Notes under the pieces: generated by a model
Told to the model about the DNA's origin: nothing
The model's input: only the letters and a program-made list of their open reading frames with translations
Database searches by the model: none
Position numbers and translations under genes: made by a program
Part shown: positions 42,101 to 49,954 of the stretch, one piece after another
How the letters are laid out: each line of letters opens with the position of its first letter
How positions within the stretch are numbered: the stretch's first letter is position 1
Assembly: GCF_001509475.1 (NCBI RefSeq)
Contig: NZ_LLZG01000363.1
Span: 1 to 57,869, forward strand
Reading direction: 5' to 3'
DNA: 57,869 bases
DNA from: Streptomyces regalis
GTDB taxonomy: Bacteria; Actinomycetota; Actinomycetes; Streptomycetales; Streptomycetaceae

Positions 42101-42140
42101 CGACCACCAGGCGGTTGCTGAATCTGGGCCGGTAACGCAT
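39117..42140 (-). CDS. Large secreted multidomain glycoside hydrolase with RICIN-type and discoidin-type domains
   Basis: The product has 1007 residues. A signal peptide covers 1-36 (ending TPAQA). The catalytic part is an (alpha/alpha)6-barrel of the MGH1/trehalase-like kind, in two parts: the first about 40-360 (YYYRWSTYKRAL, FSEWITSAAYQRYLVTGD), the second about 490-640 (CCHWNGPSWPFQTSQVLTG). A CBM6/35-like beta-sandwich (FEAEQAARN...YIGQIDFDDSYVTFTV) is inserted between them. The C-terminus carries an F5/8-type (discoidin) domain and a ricin-like beta-trefoil (NKNSNLELGIAGSS, NSGQVLGIKDA, QWDDNGTADHLW). The ATG at 42140 has GGAGG eight bases upstream. It should attack a plant or microbial polysaccharide, but the bond is not readable. 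It lies downstream of the arabinan-type GH43 gene but behind a strong hairpin and its own promoter. Confidence 0.83.
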   Translation of the reverse strand: MRYRPRFSNRLVVALCGSTLSATLLAGGPGATPAQAADDPNAVALDKDAILAANQLDERQWYKDNIPFVDTPDNDIDDVYYYRWSTYKRALRYTVPGTGYVSTEYDVPIGYAGNPYTALSDAAGYHLLDGRWLRNRDYAGDYLDFWLRGAGNSGVRNFSEWITSAAYQRYLVTGDAAQIKSALPHLIALYKRWDSNFNTDVTVNGTQSTSDLYHQTPLSDATEYTETSMHSSNWFSGGRGYRPTINAYMFAAAQAISKIATMNGDTATANEYDAKAAQLKAAVQNSLWDPQRNFFMQVYNTDSTNGTLKQTRTTWRELMGYAPWAFNLPDAQYASAWKHLTDSKRFKAPFGPTTLERVHDFEAEQAARNHANLFSSSTASNGQYIGQIDFDDSYVTFTVDAPGAGTYPVTVYYANGTSGTSTHKLIANDDTANPITVSYPSTGAWGRFSESQAVTVQVPMKAGANTLKFATGTSFAELDRITANPYFNYEAIPASQQRDDANCCHWNGPSWPFQTSQVLTGMANLLQDYPAQSYVTKQDYQTMLAQFADLQHKDGKPYIAEAANGDTGEWIYDGFNFSENYNHSSFNDLVLTGLLGIKPQANNTLVLKPLIPSGWDWFAVESLPYHGHTYAIRWDRDGTHYGKGSGLQIFQDGQRIHQSATVGNTTVNVAAPVTPAQPARMMNVAANPLTAEQDWLGRTITQPYPKAFASYTNTVSNGPHCHSGQTCKPTTFDAPLRATDGWIRYDKIPDDRWTNSGSPNATDHLGVDFGAPRKINEVKFYTYDDGAGVRAPASYTVQYLKDGAWVNVPSQTKSPATPVADNANEVTFPTITTSQFRVVFTPQAGKFVGVTELESWYPETPVVKIVNKNSNLELGIAGSSTNAGGAAQQQTSDSTANHWWKIVPAENGYYKIFNTNSGQVLGIKDASKTAGATALQWGDTLTSDHLWSVVDAGGGYCKIVNRNSGMVLGIQNMSTASGAPVLQWDDNGTADHLWRIVTDDGSTPFNS

Positions 42141-42175
42141 TGAGGTGTCCTCCATTGGGCACTCACGCGGGCGTA

Positions 42176-42202
42176 TTCGAAATGCCGGACGTTGTTCGAA
42201 AT
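42176..42202 (-). promoter_or_regulatory. Two direct TTCGAAAT motifs in the hydrolase promoter (candidate operator)
   Basis: TTCGAAAT occurs at 42176-42183 and 42195-42202, 19 bp apart and 36-62 bases upstream of the hydrolase start. On the minus strand each reads ATTTCGAA. CGAAA/TTTCG motifs have been reported upstream of Streptomyces xylanase genes as regulator-binding sites, as I recall. Confidence 0.4.
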
Positions 42203-42256
42203 TCTGGGAAACGGTAATGGCGGCCGGCGGCGGAGACGTTCGGCGGCGGATGCCAA

Positions 42257-42290
42257 GGATGCCGACGCCCCTCTGGAGGCGTCGGCATCC
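42257..42290. terminator. Strong hairpin after the GH43 gene
   Basis: The arms GGATGCCGACGCC (42257-42269) and GGCGTCGGCATCC (42278-42290) are perfect 13-bp complements with an eight-base loop, lying 16 bases beyond the GH43 stop. Confidence 0.8.
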
Positions 42291-42305
42291 CCGGTTCTGC
42301 CCGGG

Positions 42306-43739
42306 TCAGCTCGTCACGCGGAAGGTGGCGTCACTGCGGGCCGCAGTGGTGGTGATCGGGTCGAGGCGGAGTTCGTAGGCGTAGTGGCGTATGTAGCGGT
42401 CGGGGAAGTTGTACGACTGGAAGGACGACCAGCTTGAGTCGGCGAGGCCGGCCACCTGGCGGAAGGTCGCGTCCTGGGCGAACTGGCTGCTGCCGTCGTT
42501 GTAGGCGAGCTGGAAGTCGTAGGCGGAGTGCCGCAGGAAGTAGCCGGGGAAGTTCACCGACTCGAAGGAGACGGTGCCGGTGCCTGCCAGGCCGGGCCGC
42601 AGCCGGAACCGGGAGTCGTCGGCGGGGCTGACGTTCGGGTCGATGCGCACGTCCATGTTGGTGTGCCGCACGTACCGGTCCTGGAAGTTGAACGACTGGA
42701 GCCGCTGGGCCGCGGTGTTGGCATAGCGTGCGAGCACGCGGCTCTCCTCGGCGGCCGTCATGTTCAGGATCCAGCCGTGGCGCTTCTTCGTGCCGCCCAT
42801 GTTGTAGCTTTCCGACGCCTGCTTCTGGTAGGCGGCGGGATTGGACGGGTCGGTCGTCAGGACCGGCATGTAACCGCCGTTGCTGGCGTACTGGTCGAGG
42901 TAGAGACCCCATTTGTTGGTGCCGTTGAACTTCATCCACATCGGGCCCTCGACCATGGAGCCGGTCAGGCCGATGCCGGAGAGGTCGCCGATCCTGGTCC
43001 ACGTCCCCATGATCGAGTTGCTGCCCTCAAGGGTGATCTGCCCGTCGCCGGAGGCCCGTACGTAGCGGTAGTTGCCGACGCCGGAGGGCACCTCGATGAT
43101 CTGGGTGTCGATGATGTTCTGGGTGCCGGGGCGGTCGATGTAGAGCTGCGGGGTGGTGATGGTGCGGAAGTCGCTGGTGCGGGCGGCGTAGATGCGGTGC
43201 TTCAGCACGCCGTTGAGGGTGGCGTTCGTCGCCCAGTACAGGACGTAGTCGTTGGTGGCCGGGTCCCAGATCGCCTCCGGCGCCCAGGCGTTGCGGCCGT
43301 CGGGGATCGCGCCGGCGACGTTGAGCAGCCACGGCTTCGACCAGGTGACCAGGTCCGTGGACTCCCACACCACCAGATTGCGGCTGCCGTTGGACATGGA
43401 GTCGCCCCACGACTGCCCGCAGCCGATGCACAGGTCGGTCGCGATGATCCAGTACTTACTGCCGTCGGGGGATCTCACCAGCGCGGGGTCGCGCACCCCC
43501 TTCGTACCGACCGTGGAGCGCAGGACCATCCCTCCGCCGTTGAGGTCGTTCCAGTGCAGACCGTCCGTGCTGTGCGAGAGGTACATCTGCTGATTGGTCG
43601 ACCCCTCCCCGGTGAAGTGCACCATCAGGTAGCCGGGGTCGGCGGCCGCGGCCTGCTGTGGCGTGGTCAGGGCTTGACCCGTGAAGAGGAGGCAGGCGGC
43701 GAGCAATATCGCCGACAGCCGTGCGCGCAGCGCGGACAT
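42306..43739 (-). CDS. Secreted GH43-like glycoside hydrolase with AbfB (CBM42) domain
   Basis: The product has 477 residues. The signal peptide covers 1-31 (ending PQQAAAA). The beta-propeller catalytic domain (about 35-330) carries GTKGVRDPALV, WAPEAIWDP and GSMVEGPMWMKFNG, which fit the acid-base and pKa-modulating positions of GH43-type enzymes. The C-terminal beta-trefoil AbfB (arabinose-binding) domain has three repeats ending in RHTNMDVRID, RHSAYDFQLA and RHYAYELRLD. It should release arabinose or related sugars from plant polysaccharide. The ATG at 43739 has AGGAG upstream. A 13-bp hairpin lies after its stop, so the downstream hydrolase is separately transcribed. Confidence 0.85.
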   Translation of the reverse strand: MSALRARLSAILLAACLLFTGQALTTPQQAAAADPGYLMVHFTGEGSTNQQMYLSHSTDGLHWNDLNGGGMVLRSTVGTKGVRDPALVRSPDGSKYWIIATDLCIGCGQSWGDSMSNGSRNLVVWESTDLVTWSKPWLLNVAGAIPDGRNAWAPEAIWDPATNDYVLYWATNATLNGVLKHRIYAARTSDFRTITTPQLYIDRPGTQNIIDTQIIEVPSGVGNYRYVRASGDGQITLEGSNSIMGTWTRIGDLSGIGLTGSMVEGPMWMKFNGTNKWGLYLDQYASNGGYMPVLTTDPSNPAAYQKQASESYNMGGTKKRHGWILNMTAAEESRVLARYANTAAQRLQSFNFQDRYVRHTNMDVRIDPNVSPADDSRFRLRPGLAGTGTVSFESVNFPGYFLRHSAYDFQLAYNDGSSQFAQDATFRQVAGLADSSWSSFQSYNFPDRYIRHYAYELRLDPITTTAARSDATFRVTS

Positions 43740-44967
43740 GTACGTCTCCTGTAGTTCTGAGGAGGCCACCATCGGGTGGAGAGGGGTGCGGTGGCGTGGT
43801 GGAGGGGGCGGCTCGGTCTCGGTGTCGGCGGGACAGACCCGGGCACCGCGCGATGTGGAACGGCGAAGTCACGGTTGCCGCCTGGGTGGGGCGGTCGTGG
43901 TAGGGGGCAGTCGGTGCGGTTGGCCGGTCCGCGCGCGGGTGGGCTTGGTGGAGCAGGACGTTCTGTGGCTTTCGGACGCTCGTGAGGTGGCGCTTCACCC
44001 TGTTTCCGCTTCGGCGTCCTGTTTTCGTGCGACTTCTGTTTCTCTCTCTTGTTCAGGCCCAGAGGCCTTCGGGGTACGGCGATGTCCGGCGGGCGACCGA
44101 AGTCTCCGCCTCCTGGTGGTGACCGCCGTTGCGTCTTACGGTGTGCCGTCCCGGTCCTTGGCTGGGGGAATTCTGCGCAGCCGATTCCCTGTCCGACCGG
44201 GGCGAGTTGTCCGAAAAATCGAACAGTGTTCGTAGAGTCGGGCAGACGTTAGGTGTGGGAAGCGGGATGCGTCAATACCTCCGACATCCTGGATCGGGAC
44301 CTGGAAGGCAGTTGCCCTCAGGTTTCCGATGTGTTTCGGAGGGTGTGCGAGAGGTATTGACACCCCGAGCGCGTGGTCGTCACCGGCGACCTGGCCGCGA
44401 AGTCCGTCCACTGTGCCAACCTGCGGTGCCCGTGAACCTCGATGAGATGGCCGAGCGGGCCGGTCCTCGCGGAGCACCGTGTCGTCGGCCGGCGCCAAAC
44501 CCTGGGTCGACATGCTCCCTGACCAGCCCTGGAGGCTTGTCAGCCGTCTTGCCGAGAAGTACCTGGCCGGCACCGACGGATGGAACCCGATCGGGACCTA
44601 GGCACACCGCCGGACCGGCAACACCCCCGCCCTCACGGTGCGGTGAACCACGGCGGGGCCGGGACAGCACACAGTCCTGGTCCTGGCCCCGCCGCTGCGT
44701 TCGAGCTCGGCTTCGCTCGTGCGGGAGGGACCCCGCCTGGGCCGCGGATCCGGTGTGATTCCGGCATCGACGCGTACACCATGCACGGCGTCCGGACCGC
44801 TGGGCGACGGCCGCGACGGTGTCACCAGCACTTGCGGATGCGGCTTGAGAGCTCGGCAGGCTCTCCAACCTTCCTCACCCGGCCACGAATCGGAGGGAGA
44901 ACAGGGCCGATACCGGGTGACGGGCGCGCGGGACCCCTCCCGGGCACCCGCCTGTAGAACGTGCCCC
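43740..44967. other. 1.2-kb stretch without a convincing gene
   Basis: No ORF here has Streptomyces codon bias over any length. It must hold the GH43 promoter on its left. At 44271-44281 and 44351-44361 there is an 11-bp perfect inverted repeat, GTCAATACCTC/GAGGTATTGAC, 91 bp outer span. A short frame near 44515-44600 reads WRLVSRLAEKYLAGTDGWNP before a stop and looks like the tail of a decayed gene. I could not assign either. Confidence 0.5.
44271..44361. repeat. 11-bp inverted repeat around an 69-bp centre
   Basis: The arms are GTCAATACCTC and GAGGTATTGAC. The position inside a gene-poor stretch would suit either an operator pair or the ends of a small, dead mobile element. There is no transposase remnant. 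Confidence 0.45.
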
Positions 44968-45516
44968 ATGACCACATCGGAAACATCGGCCCGCCGCCGT
45001 GCGGGCAGGCTGTCCGCGGTGCGCGGCGCGGCGGGGACATCCTGCGCCCTCCTGGCCCTCGCCGCCACGCTGACCGGCTGCGGCTCCGACTCGGGCGACG
45101 ACGCGGGGGTACCCGCGCCGGCCACCCCGTCGCGTTCGGCCGAACCGTCGCCCGCCTCACCCACGTCCACGAAGCCCTCCTCGTCGCCGTCGCCGTCGCC
45201 GACCGTGGTGAAGCCGATGAAGCCGTCGACGCAGGCCGAGCTACGGGCCTGTGCGGACGGAAGCTGCACGGTCGTCGTGACGAAGGGCACCGAGATCCCG
45301 CGCGCCGATCGCCTGCGGGCGGGACCGTTCACGGTGAGCACCGTCGGTGCCGAGGGCGTGGACCTGACCTCGGTCGACGCGAGCGGATTCACCTCCAACC
45401 TCCTCGGGCAGCGACCCGACCAGGGCGGGCCCTCCACCGTCAACGAGCTGTCGATCGCCGTTCTCGCCATCGTGGAGGACACCGCGAAGCTGCGGCTCTT
45501 CCCGGCGGAGCACTAG
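44968..45516 (+). CDS. Hypothetical lipoprotein
   Basis: The product has 182 residues. It has a basic N-terminus, a hydrophobic segment and a lipobox (ALAATLTGCGSD, Cys near 38), then a long Ser/Pro/Thr linker and a roughly 100-residue beta-rich domain with one Cys pair (LRACADGSCTVVV). The ATG at 44968 is the first before the signal peptide. I do not recognise the folded domain. It should be anchored on the outer face of the membrane. It precedes two other small envelope proteins in the same direction. Confidence 0.72.
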   Translation: MTTSETSARRRAGRLSAVRGAAGTSCALLALAATLTGCGSDSGDDAGVPAPATPSRSAEPSPASPTSTKPSSSPSPSPTVVKPMKPSTQAELRACADGSCTVVVTKGTEIPRADRLRAGPFTVSTVGAEGVDLTSVDASGFTSNLLGQRPDQGGPSTVNELSIAVLAIVEDTAKLRLFPAEH

Positions 45517-45574
45517 CTGTCGCACGCGTCAACCGAAGCAACGCTTTTGCATGCGCCTTCGAGGAGGAATGGCC

Positions 45575-46021
45575 ATGGGGCAGGTACGCGCGGGGGCAAG
45601 GTCAGGGGCCTGGGCTGTCGGCGCGGTCGTCAGCCTGGCGGTGTTGTACGCGATCGGGGTGTTCGCCTTCGGCGGCGCGGGGTGGATCACCGCCCCGTTC
45701 CGCGGTGAGGTGGACAAGCGCGAGAACACCGTCGGCTCGGGCGAGTTCCGTCAGACCACGTACGAGGAGTTCTTCGGTCTGTGCGAGGCCGTGCAGAACG
45801 CCGAAGGGACGATCCAGGCGCTCCGGGAGGAGCGGAAGACCGCTTCGCGGACTCGCACGACGCAGATCGACCAGTCGATCACCGCGCTGAAGGCCACGCG
45901 GATCGAGTCGGTCAACGCCTACAACTCGAAGGCCGCCCAGGAGCACCGCGCGCCCTTCCGTGACAAGGATCTGCCGTCCCGGCTGGATGCCACCGCCGAG
46001 CGCACGACGTGCACCAACTGA
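45575..46021 (+). CDS. Hypothetical membrane-anchored protein with a coiled-coil-like tail
   Basis: The product has 148 residues. One helix (about 10-32, WAVGAVVSLAVLYAIGVFAF) is followed by an extracytoplasmic helical region rich in Glu, Arg and Thr (GTIQALREERKTASRTRTT) with two Cys. The ATG at 45575 has GGAGGA six bases upstream; two other ATGs lie close before it. It is followed after 34 bp by the next lipoprotein gene, and the two are probably co-transcribed. I do not recognise a function. From memory similar pairs occur on Streptomyces mobile elements, but I could not confirm that. Confidence 0.7.
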   Translation: MGQVRAGARSGAWAVGAVVSLAVLYAIGVFAFGGAGWITAPFRGEVDKRENTVGSGEFRQTTYEEFFGLCEAVQNAEGTIQALREERKTASRTRTTQIDQSITALKATRIESVNAYNSKAAQEHRAPFRDKDLPSRLDATAERTTCTN

Positions 46022-46055
46022 TCCCCATCTCATCCCGGGAAGAGGGCGGCACCGC

Positions 46056-46622
46056 ATGAAGAAGTTCCAGTTCGCGCGCACGGCCCTGGCCACTGTCGTC
46101 GCGCTCGTTGTGGGCCTTGCCCTGACGTCCTGCACCGACTCCAGCCAGGACAAGGAGAACAAGGCCAAGCAGGAGAACTACGACCGCCTCGTGGCCCAGC
46201 AGCCGGCGGGCCGAATGGAGTACTCGCCGACCCGTGAAGCGATCAACCAGTGGATCAAGACGTGGGGGAAGCGGGGCAAACTCTCGTACGTCTACATCCA
46301 GAACGCCAACGGCGAGTACGGATACTTCATCATGAAGGGCCTGCCGGTGCCGCGCTGCAAGATGCTCACTCCGACAGAGAAGGCGGAGTCCTCCTCCCAC
46401 GGCGTCGCGGTCCTCGAACAGCCCGGCATGGACGGCACGTACACGTCGGGTTCCACCTGCAACGCCTACTACGGTTTCGACGCCACGACGGATGCGTACA
46501 TGGAGTTCACGGTCGGCACGAACCAGTCGTTCTTCCTGTTCGACAAACCCATGACGATGCCGGAGTACGCCAGCGCCAAGCAGTTGGGGCCGACCTCGGT
46601 CAAGGACGTCGACTCCCCGTGA
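46056..46622 (+). CDS. Hypothetical lipoprotein, partner of the preceding gene
   Basis: The product has 188 residues. The signal peptide ends in the lipobox GLALTSC (Cys near 26), followed by a charged segment (DKENKAKQENYDRL) and a domain with Trp, Tyr and two Cys (PVPRCKML, GSTCNAYYGF). The ATG at 46056 has AAGAGGG upstream. It is 34 bp after the membrane-anchored protein gene. The pair may form an envelope complex. I do not recognise the domain. Confidence 0.7.
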   Translation: MKKFQFARTALATVVALVVGLALTSCTDSSQDKENKAKQENYDRLVAQQPAGRMEYSPTREAINQWIKTWGKRGKLSYVYIQNANGEYGYFIMKGLPVPRCKMLTPTEKAESSSHGVAVLEQPGMDGTYTSGSTCNAYYGFDATTDAYMEFTVGTNQSFFLFDKPMTMPEYASAKQLGPTSVKDVDSP

Positions 46623-46891
46623 GGTCGTGAGGCCTTATGCGCCGTTGGCTGGACGGATGAAAACGATCTGCTCCATCAGAGGTGCCGCGATCGGCTGTTG
46701 AGCACCGCAGGGATTCGCTCGGCTCCGTGATGAACAGGAAGCTCGACAAGGACGGGGACGTCTGCCCGCCCGTACTTGGCGGCTGAAGTAGGTCCTGTAC
46801 GGCCCCGACCCTGAGTACCCGTACTCATGCTCGAGTGCGCCCTCCGGTCCACCGTGGAGAACACGATCCGGACCGATCCGAGGGAATCCCG

Positions 46892-47587
46892 ATGCCGAAT
46901 GCCTCCCGTCCGCGCCGCCTCCCGCGGCTGCGGCGGTTCCTTGCCCTCGCCACGGACAACTGGCACGCCCGGGGATATCTCGCGGTCGTCGCCGTGTCCG
47001 TCCTGGTCATGGTGGTCTTCCCGGACAGCGGCTTGGCTGCGAGCCCGATGATGCTCACGGCGCCCCTCTCCTTCGCGGGAGTGGTCCTCCCCTTCGGTCC
47101 CGGTACCGAGGGCGGTGGGGCGGTCGAGGTGTTCGCCGTCGGCTCCTGGGCCGTATGGCTGCTCGTGTGCGCTGTCGTGAACGCCGCCGTGCTCGGTGCC
47201 CTAGCCACCAGGTCCGCGTCCGCCGCGACGGATGTGGCCGCGCAGCCCCGTCCGGGGAGGGTTCCGGCGCTGCTGGCGCCCGCGGTGGACAACTGGCTCG
47301 CGCGTGGGTACCTGGCCGTGGTCGCGGCGGCGGTGGGGTTCTTCCTATGGGCCGCGTACCTGTCTCCGGACCCGGGGTTCGCCGGGATCTGGCCGCTCAT
47401 GGCGACGGCGCCGCTCAGCATCCTCGCCCTGCTGGTGGCGGCACCCGCCGAGTGGGGCTCCTCGGTCGCCTGGCTGAGCCCGTTGATGTTCTCCGCCGGT
47501 GCGGCCCTGGCCGGGCTGTTCAACGCCGTGCTGCTCGGCCGGCTCGCACACAGGCTGCGGGCGCGGGAGGCGCGCCCGGCCGTCTGA
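46892..47587 (+). CDS. SCO4225-like membrane protein with an internal duplication
   Basis: The product has 231 residues. Two homologous halves, each of about 90 residues, have the same opening: DNWHARGYLAVVAVSVL near 28 and DNWLARGYLAVVAAAV near 135. Each half carries three to four hydrophobic helices, so the protein spans the membrane about six to eight times. Single-unit versions of this kind are known in Streptomyces as SCO4225-family membrane proteins of unknown function, which I recall rather than checked. The ATG at 46892 has GAGGGA upstream. The duplication looks fairly old, since the halves differ at most positions apart from the opening motif. Confidence 0.7.
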   Translation: MPNASRPRRLPRLRRFLALATDNWHARGYLAVVAVSVLVMVVFPDSGLAASPMMLTAPLSFAGVVLPFGPGTEGGGAVEVFAVGSWAVWLLVCAVVNAAVLGALATRSASAATDVAAQPRPGRVPALLAPAVDNWLARGYLAVVAAAVGFFLWAAYLSPDPGFAGIWPLMATAPLSILALLVAAPAEWGSSVAWLSPLMFSAGAALAGLFNAVLLGRLAHRLRAREARPAV

Positions 47588-47638
47588 CGGACGGAAGGCG
47601 CCTCGGCGACACTCGCCGGGCCGTGGGTCCGAGCCCCG

Positions 47639-49381
47639 TCACTCGCAGACGATCTCGTCACGCGGTGTGTAGTGGGTGCGGAACGGCTCCCGCTTCACTT
47701 CGCGGCCGTCGGCGTAGAAGACTCGCTCCACCTTGACGTCGAAGCCTTCGAGCGGGGTCTGCGGCACGCACTTCTCGTCGGTGCTCACCTTCTCCTCCGG
47801 CTGCTTCACGTTCTCGCGCGGCCCGGTGACCGACTCGATCTCGTCGTACTTCCGGGTGCCGAGGAAGGTGATGGTCACCGAGGTGTCGGTGGCGTCGGCC
47901 TGGATGTAGATGGCGTTGCCGGAGTCGTTCTTGAACCGCAGGTCCAGGCTGCCCCAGGCGACCGTCGCCTCGCGGCCCTCCGGGTAGCGCTCGATGTAGA
48001 AGGAGTGGGCGCCGTACTCCACGGGCTTGACCCCGGCGAAGAACATCGCGTTGAACATGGTCGTGGCCACGGCGGAGACACCGCCGCCGGGTGCCTTGGT
48101 GAACTCGTCGTTGAGGATCATGATGCCCTCGGTGAAGCCGTTGGCCTCGGTGCGTTCGCCGACGGTGCGGTTGAAGCTCCAGGTCTGGTCCGGCATCACC
48201 ACGGACCCGTTGATCAGTTCCGCGGCCCGGCCGATGTTCTTCGTGCGGTACGGCGCCGGCTCGAACTTGACCGTGAAGGAGGACATCTTCTCCGTCAGGC
48301 CCAGCCGCGCGGCGTTCTCGGCGGTCACCTGCGGCTGGGTCACGCGCGCGGCGACCTCGCCGGTGCGGGCGGTGATGCCCGACTTGGTGAGCAGCGGCAG
48401 CACGGCCTTGCCCAGCGCCTTGTCGGTGACCAGGACGCCGGGCCTGGCGTCGTCCACCGCCACGACCTCGCCGCCGTCCAGGCCCAGGGTGGCGTTCCGG
48501 GGCTCGGCAGGCAGGTCGGACAGGGGCTCGGCCACCGCGGGGGCGGCGCGCAGGCCCTTGGCGTCCAGCTTCGGGGTGAGCTTGCCGGCGCCGTCAGGGC
48601 GCATCGTCAGGTACTCGCCGAGGACGTCCGGGTCGATCGTGAACCGTTCGCCGGCCGCGGCGAGCCTGACCGGCGCCGACATGGCAGGCTGCGCGAACTC
48701 GCGCACCGCCCGCCGCACCTCCGCCGCCGTGACCTCGGGTTTCGTCTCGCGGGCGGGCAGGGCCGTGACGGAGTCGGCCTTGCCGCTGAGGAAGGCGGTG
48801 CGCAGGGGGGCGAGCGCGGCGTCCGTGTCCAGCGCGTAGCCGCCCCGTGGGGAGACCTGCCGGACCTCGCCGTCCGCGAACGTGACGGCGCCGTCGCGGA
48901 CCTTCTGGTCCAGTGACTTCGCCAGCTTTCCGAGGGCGGCGTGGGCCTTGTCCTCGTCGACGTCCACGACCGGCTCGACGGCGCCGCCCGAGCGGAAGAG
49001 GCCGCCGATCACGGTGAACGGATCGGCGGCGTGGGTGCGCGCCGCGTGGTCGACCGTCTTCTCGTAGTTGAAGGTGATGCCCACCTGCCGTGGATCGACC
49101 GTGCCCTTGCGCTCACCGACTGTCACGGTCAGCTCCCGCGAGGCGGCGGGGCCCAGCCGGTCCTCCAGCTTCCGGACGGCCTCCGCACGGCTCAGGCCCC
49201 CGATGTCGACACCGCGCACCGTCGTGCCGGCGTCTATGTCCCCGCCCGCGACCAGCAGCCCGGCGACGTACAGGCCGCCGATGCTGACGGTCAGGGCGCC
49301 GCCCGCCAGGGCGAGGGGCGGAAGGGAGGCGATACGGGGAGCTGAGGAGAGTCGCGGGACGGAGGGTACGCGCAGGCGCAT
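47639..49381 (-). CDS. VanW-family protein with peptidoglycan-binding-type repeats
   Basis: The product has 580 residues. One N-terminal membrane helix (about 22-45) is followed by two PG_binding_4/YoaR-like repeats (about 55-310, with TTVRGVDIGGLSRAEAVRKL opening the first). A VanW domain comes next (about 360-500; RAAELINGSVVMPDQTWSFN, GGGVSAVATTMFNA and SFYIERYPEGREATV). A C-terminal tail contains two Cys. VanW proteins are envelope proteins; some are encoded in vancomycin-resistance clusters but are not needed for resistance, and the activity is unknown. The ATG at 49381 has GGAG upstream. It stands alone. Confidence 0.88.
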   Translation of the reverse strand: MRLRVPSVPRLSSAPRIASLPPLALAGGALTVSIGGLYVAGLLVAGGDIDAGTTVRGVDIGGLSRAEAVRKLEDRLGPAASRELTVTVGERKGTVDPRQVGITFNYEKTVDHAARTHAADPFTVIGGLFRSGGAVEPVVDVDEDKAHAALGKLAKSLDQKVRDGAVTFADGEVRQVSPRGGYALDTDAALAPLRTAFLSGKADSVTALPARETKPEVTAAEVRRAVREFAQPAMSAPVRLAAAGERFTIDPDVLGEYLTMRPDGAGKLTPKLDAKGLRAAPAVAEPLSDLPAEPRNATLGLDGGEVVAVDDARPGVLVTDKALGKAVLPLLTKSGITARTGEVAARVTQPQVTAENAARLGLTEKMSSFTVKFEPAPYRTKNIGRAAELINGSVVMPDQTWSFNRTVGERTEANGFTEGIMILNDEFTKAPGGGVSAVATTMFNAMFFAGVKPVEYGAHSFYIERYPEGREATVAWGSLDLRFKNDSGNAIYIQADATDTSVTITFLGTRKYDEIESVTGPRENVKQPEEKVSTDEKCVPQTPLEGFDVKVERVFYADGREVKREPFRTHYTPRDEIVCE

Positions 49382-49503
49382 GGGTCTCCAGGGCGGATGG
49401 TCGGCTGGGACGGCGCGTCCGGTGACGCGTCGCTGTGCGCGAGGCAAGCACATCCAGCTAGCCATAATCGGGCGAAAACGCCTATGCCGTAGACCACGTA
49501 TGT

Positions 49504-49528
49504 TTCAGGTCACGTACTTCAGGTCACG
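49504..49528. repeat. Short direct repeat upstream of the VanW gene
   Basis: TTCAGGTCACG occurs at 49504-49514 and 49518-49528, period 14 bp. It lies about 120 bases upstream of the VanW start and just beyond the end of the universal stress protein gene. It could be an operator or chance duplication. Confidence 0.4.
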
Positions 49529-49541
49529 CGCCTGCCGCAGC

Positions 49542-49937
49542 TCAGGCCCCCGCCTTCACCGCCAGCACCGGGCAGCCCACCCCCAGCAAAATCTGCTGTG
49601 CCGCCGAGCCCATGATCAGCTTGCCGACCGCGCTGCGCCGGCGCATGCCGATCACCACCAGGGACGCCTCCGTCTTCTCCGCCAGGTCGATGATCTCCTC
49701 GGCGGCGTCGCGGGCGCCGAGGACCTGGCGGAGGTCGAAGTCGACGCCCAGTGCCGCGAGGTCCTCGCGTACGTGGCTCAGGTCGGGCTCCTGGGCGAAG
49801 TGGGGGTCGACATAGGCGTCGCCCCGGGTGGTGTTCACCACCAGCAGCTTCTCGCCGCGCCGACGGGCCTCGTCGATGCCCGCACGCAGCGCTGCCTCGC
49901 CCTCGGGGGAGGGGACGTAGCCGACCAGGATGGTCAT
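49542..49937 (-). CDS. Universal stress protein (UspA family)
   Basis: The product has 131 residues, one Usp domain. It has the N-terminal strand TILVGYVPSPEGEAAL, the Asp-containing middle and the nucleotide-binding motif VVIGMRRRSAVGKLIMGSAAQQILL, which matches the ATP-binding GxxG-x9-GS type. The ATG at 49937 has GGAG upstream and is 18 bp after the tctA stop, so it is the last gene of the transporter operon. Usp genes attached to tripartite transporter operons are known from other bacteria, and here it may sense or tune transport. Confidence 0.9.
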   Translation of the reverse strand: MTILVGYVPSPEGEAALRAGIDEARRRGEKLLVVNTTRGDAYVDPHFAQEPDLSHVREDLAALGVDFDLRQVLGARDAAEEIIDLAEKTEASLVVIGMRRRSAVGKLIMGSAAQQILLGVGCPVLAVKAGA

Positions 49938-49954
49938 CTCGATCTCCAGATCTC

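Noticed and set aside
39975..42143. A + strand frame of over 700 codons opposite the large hydrolase
   Set aside because: It is a Val/Gly/Arg-rich shadow of a real secreted enzyme whose signal peptide and domains are clear on the other strand.
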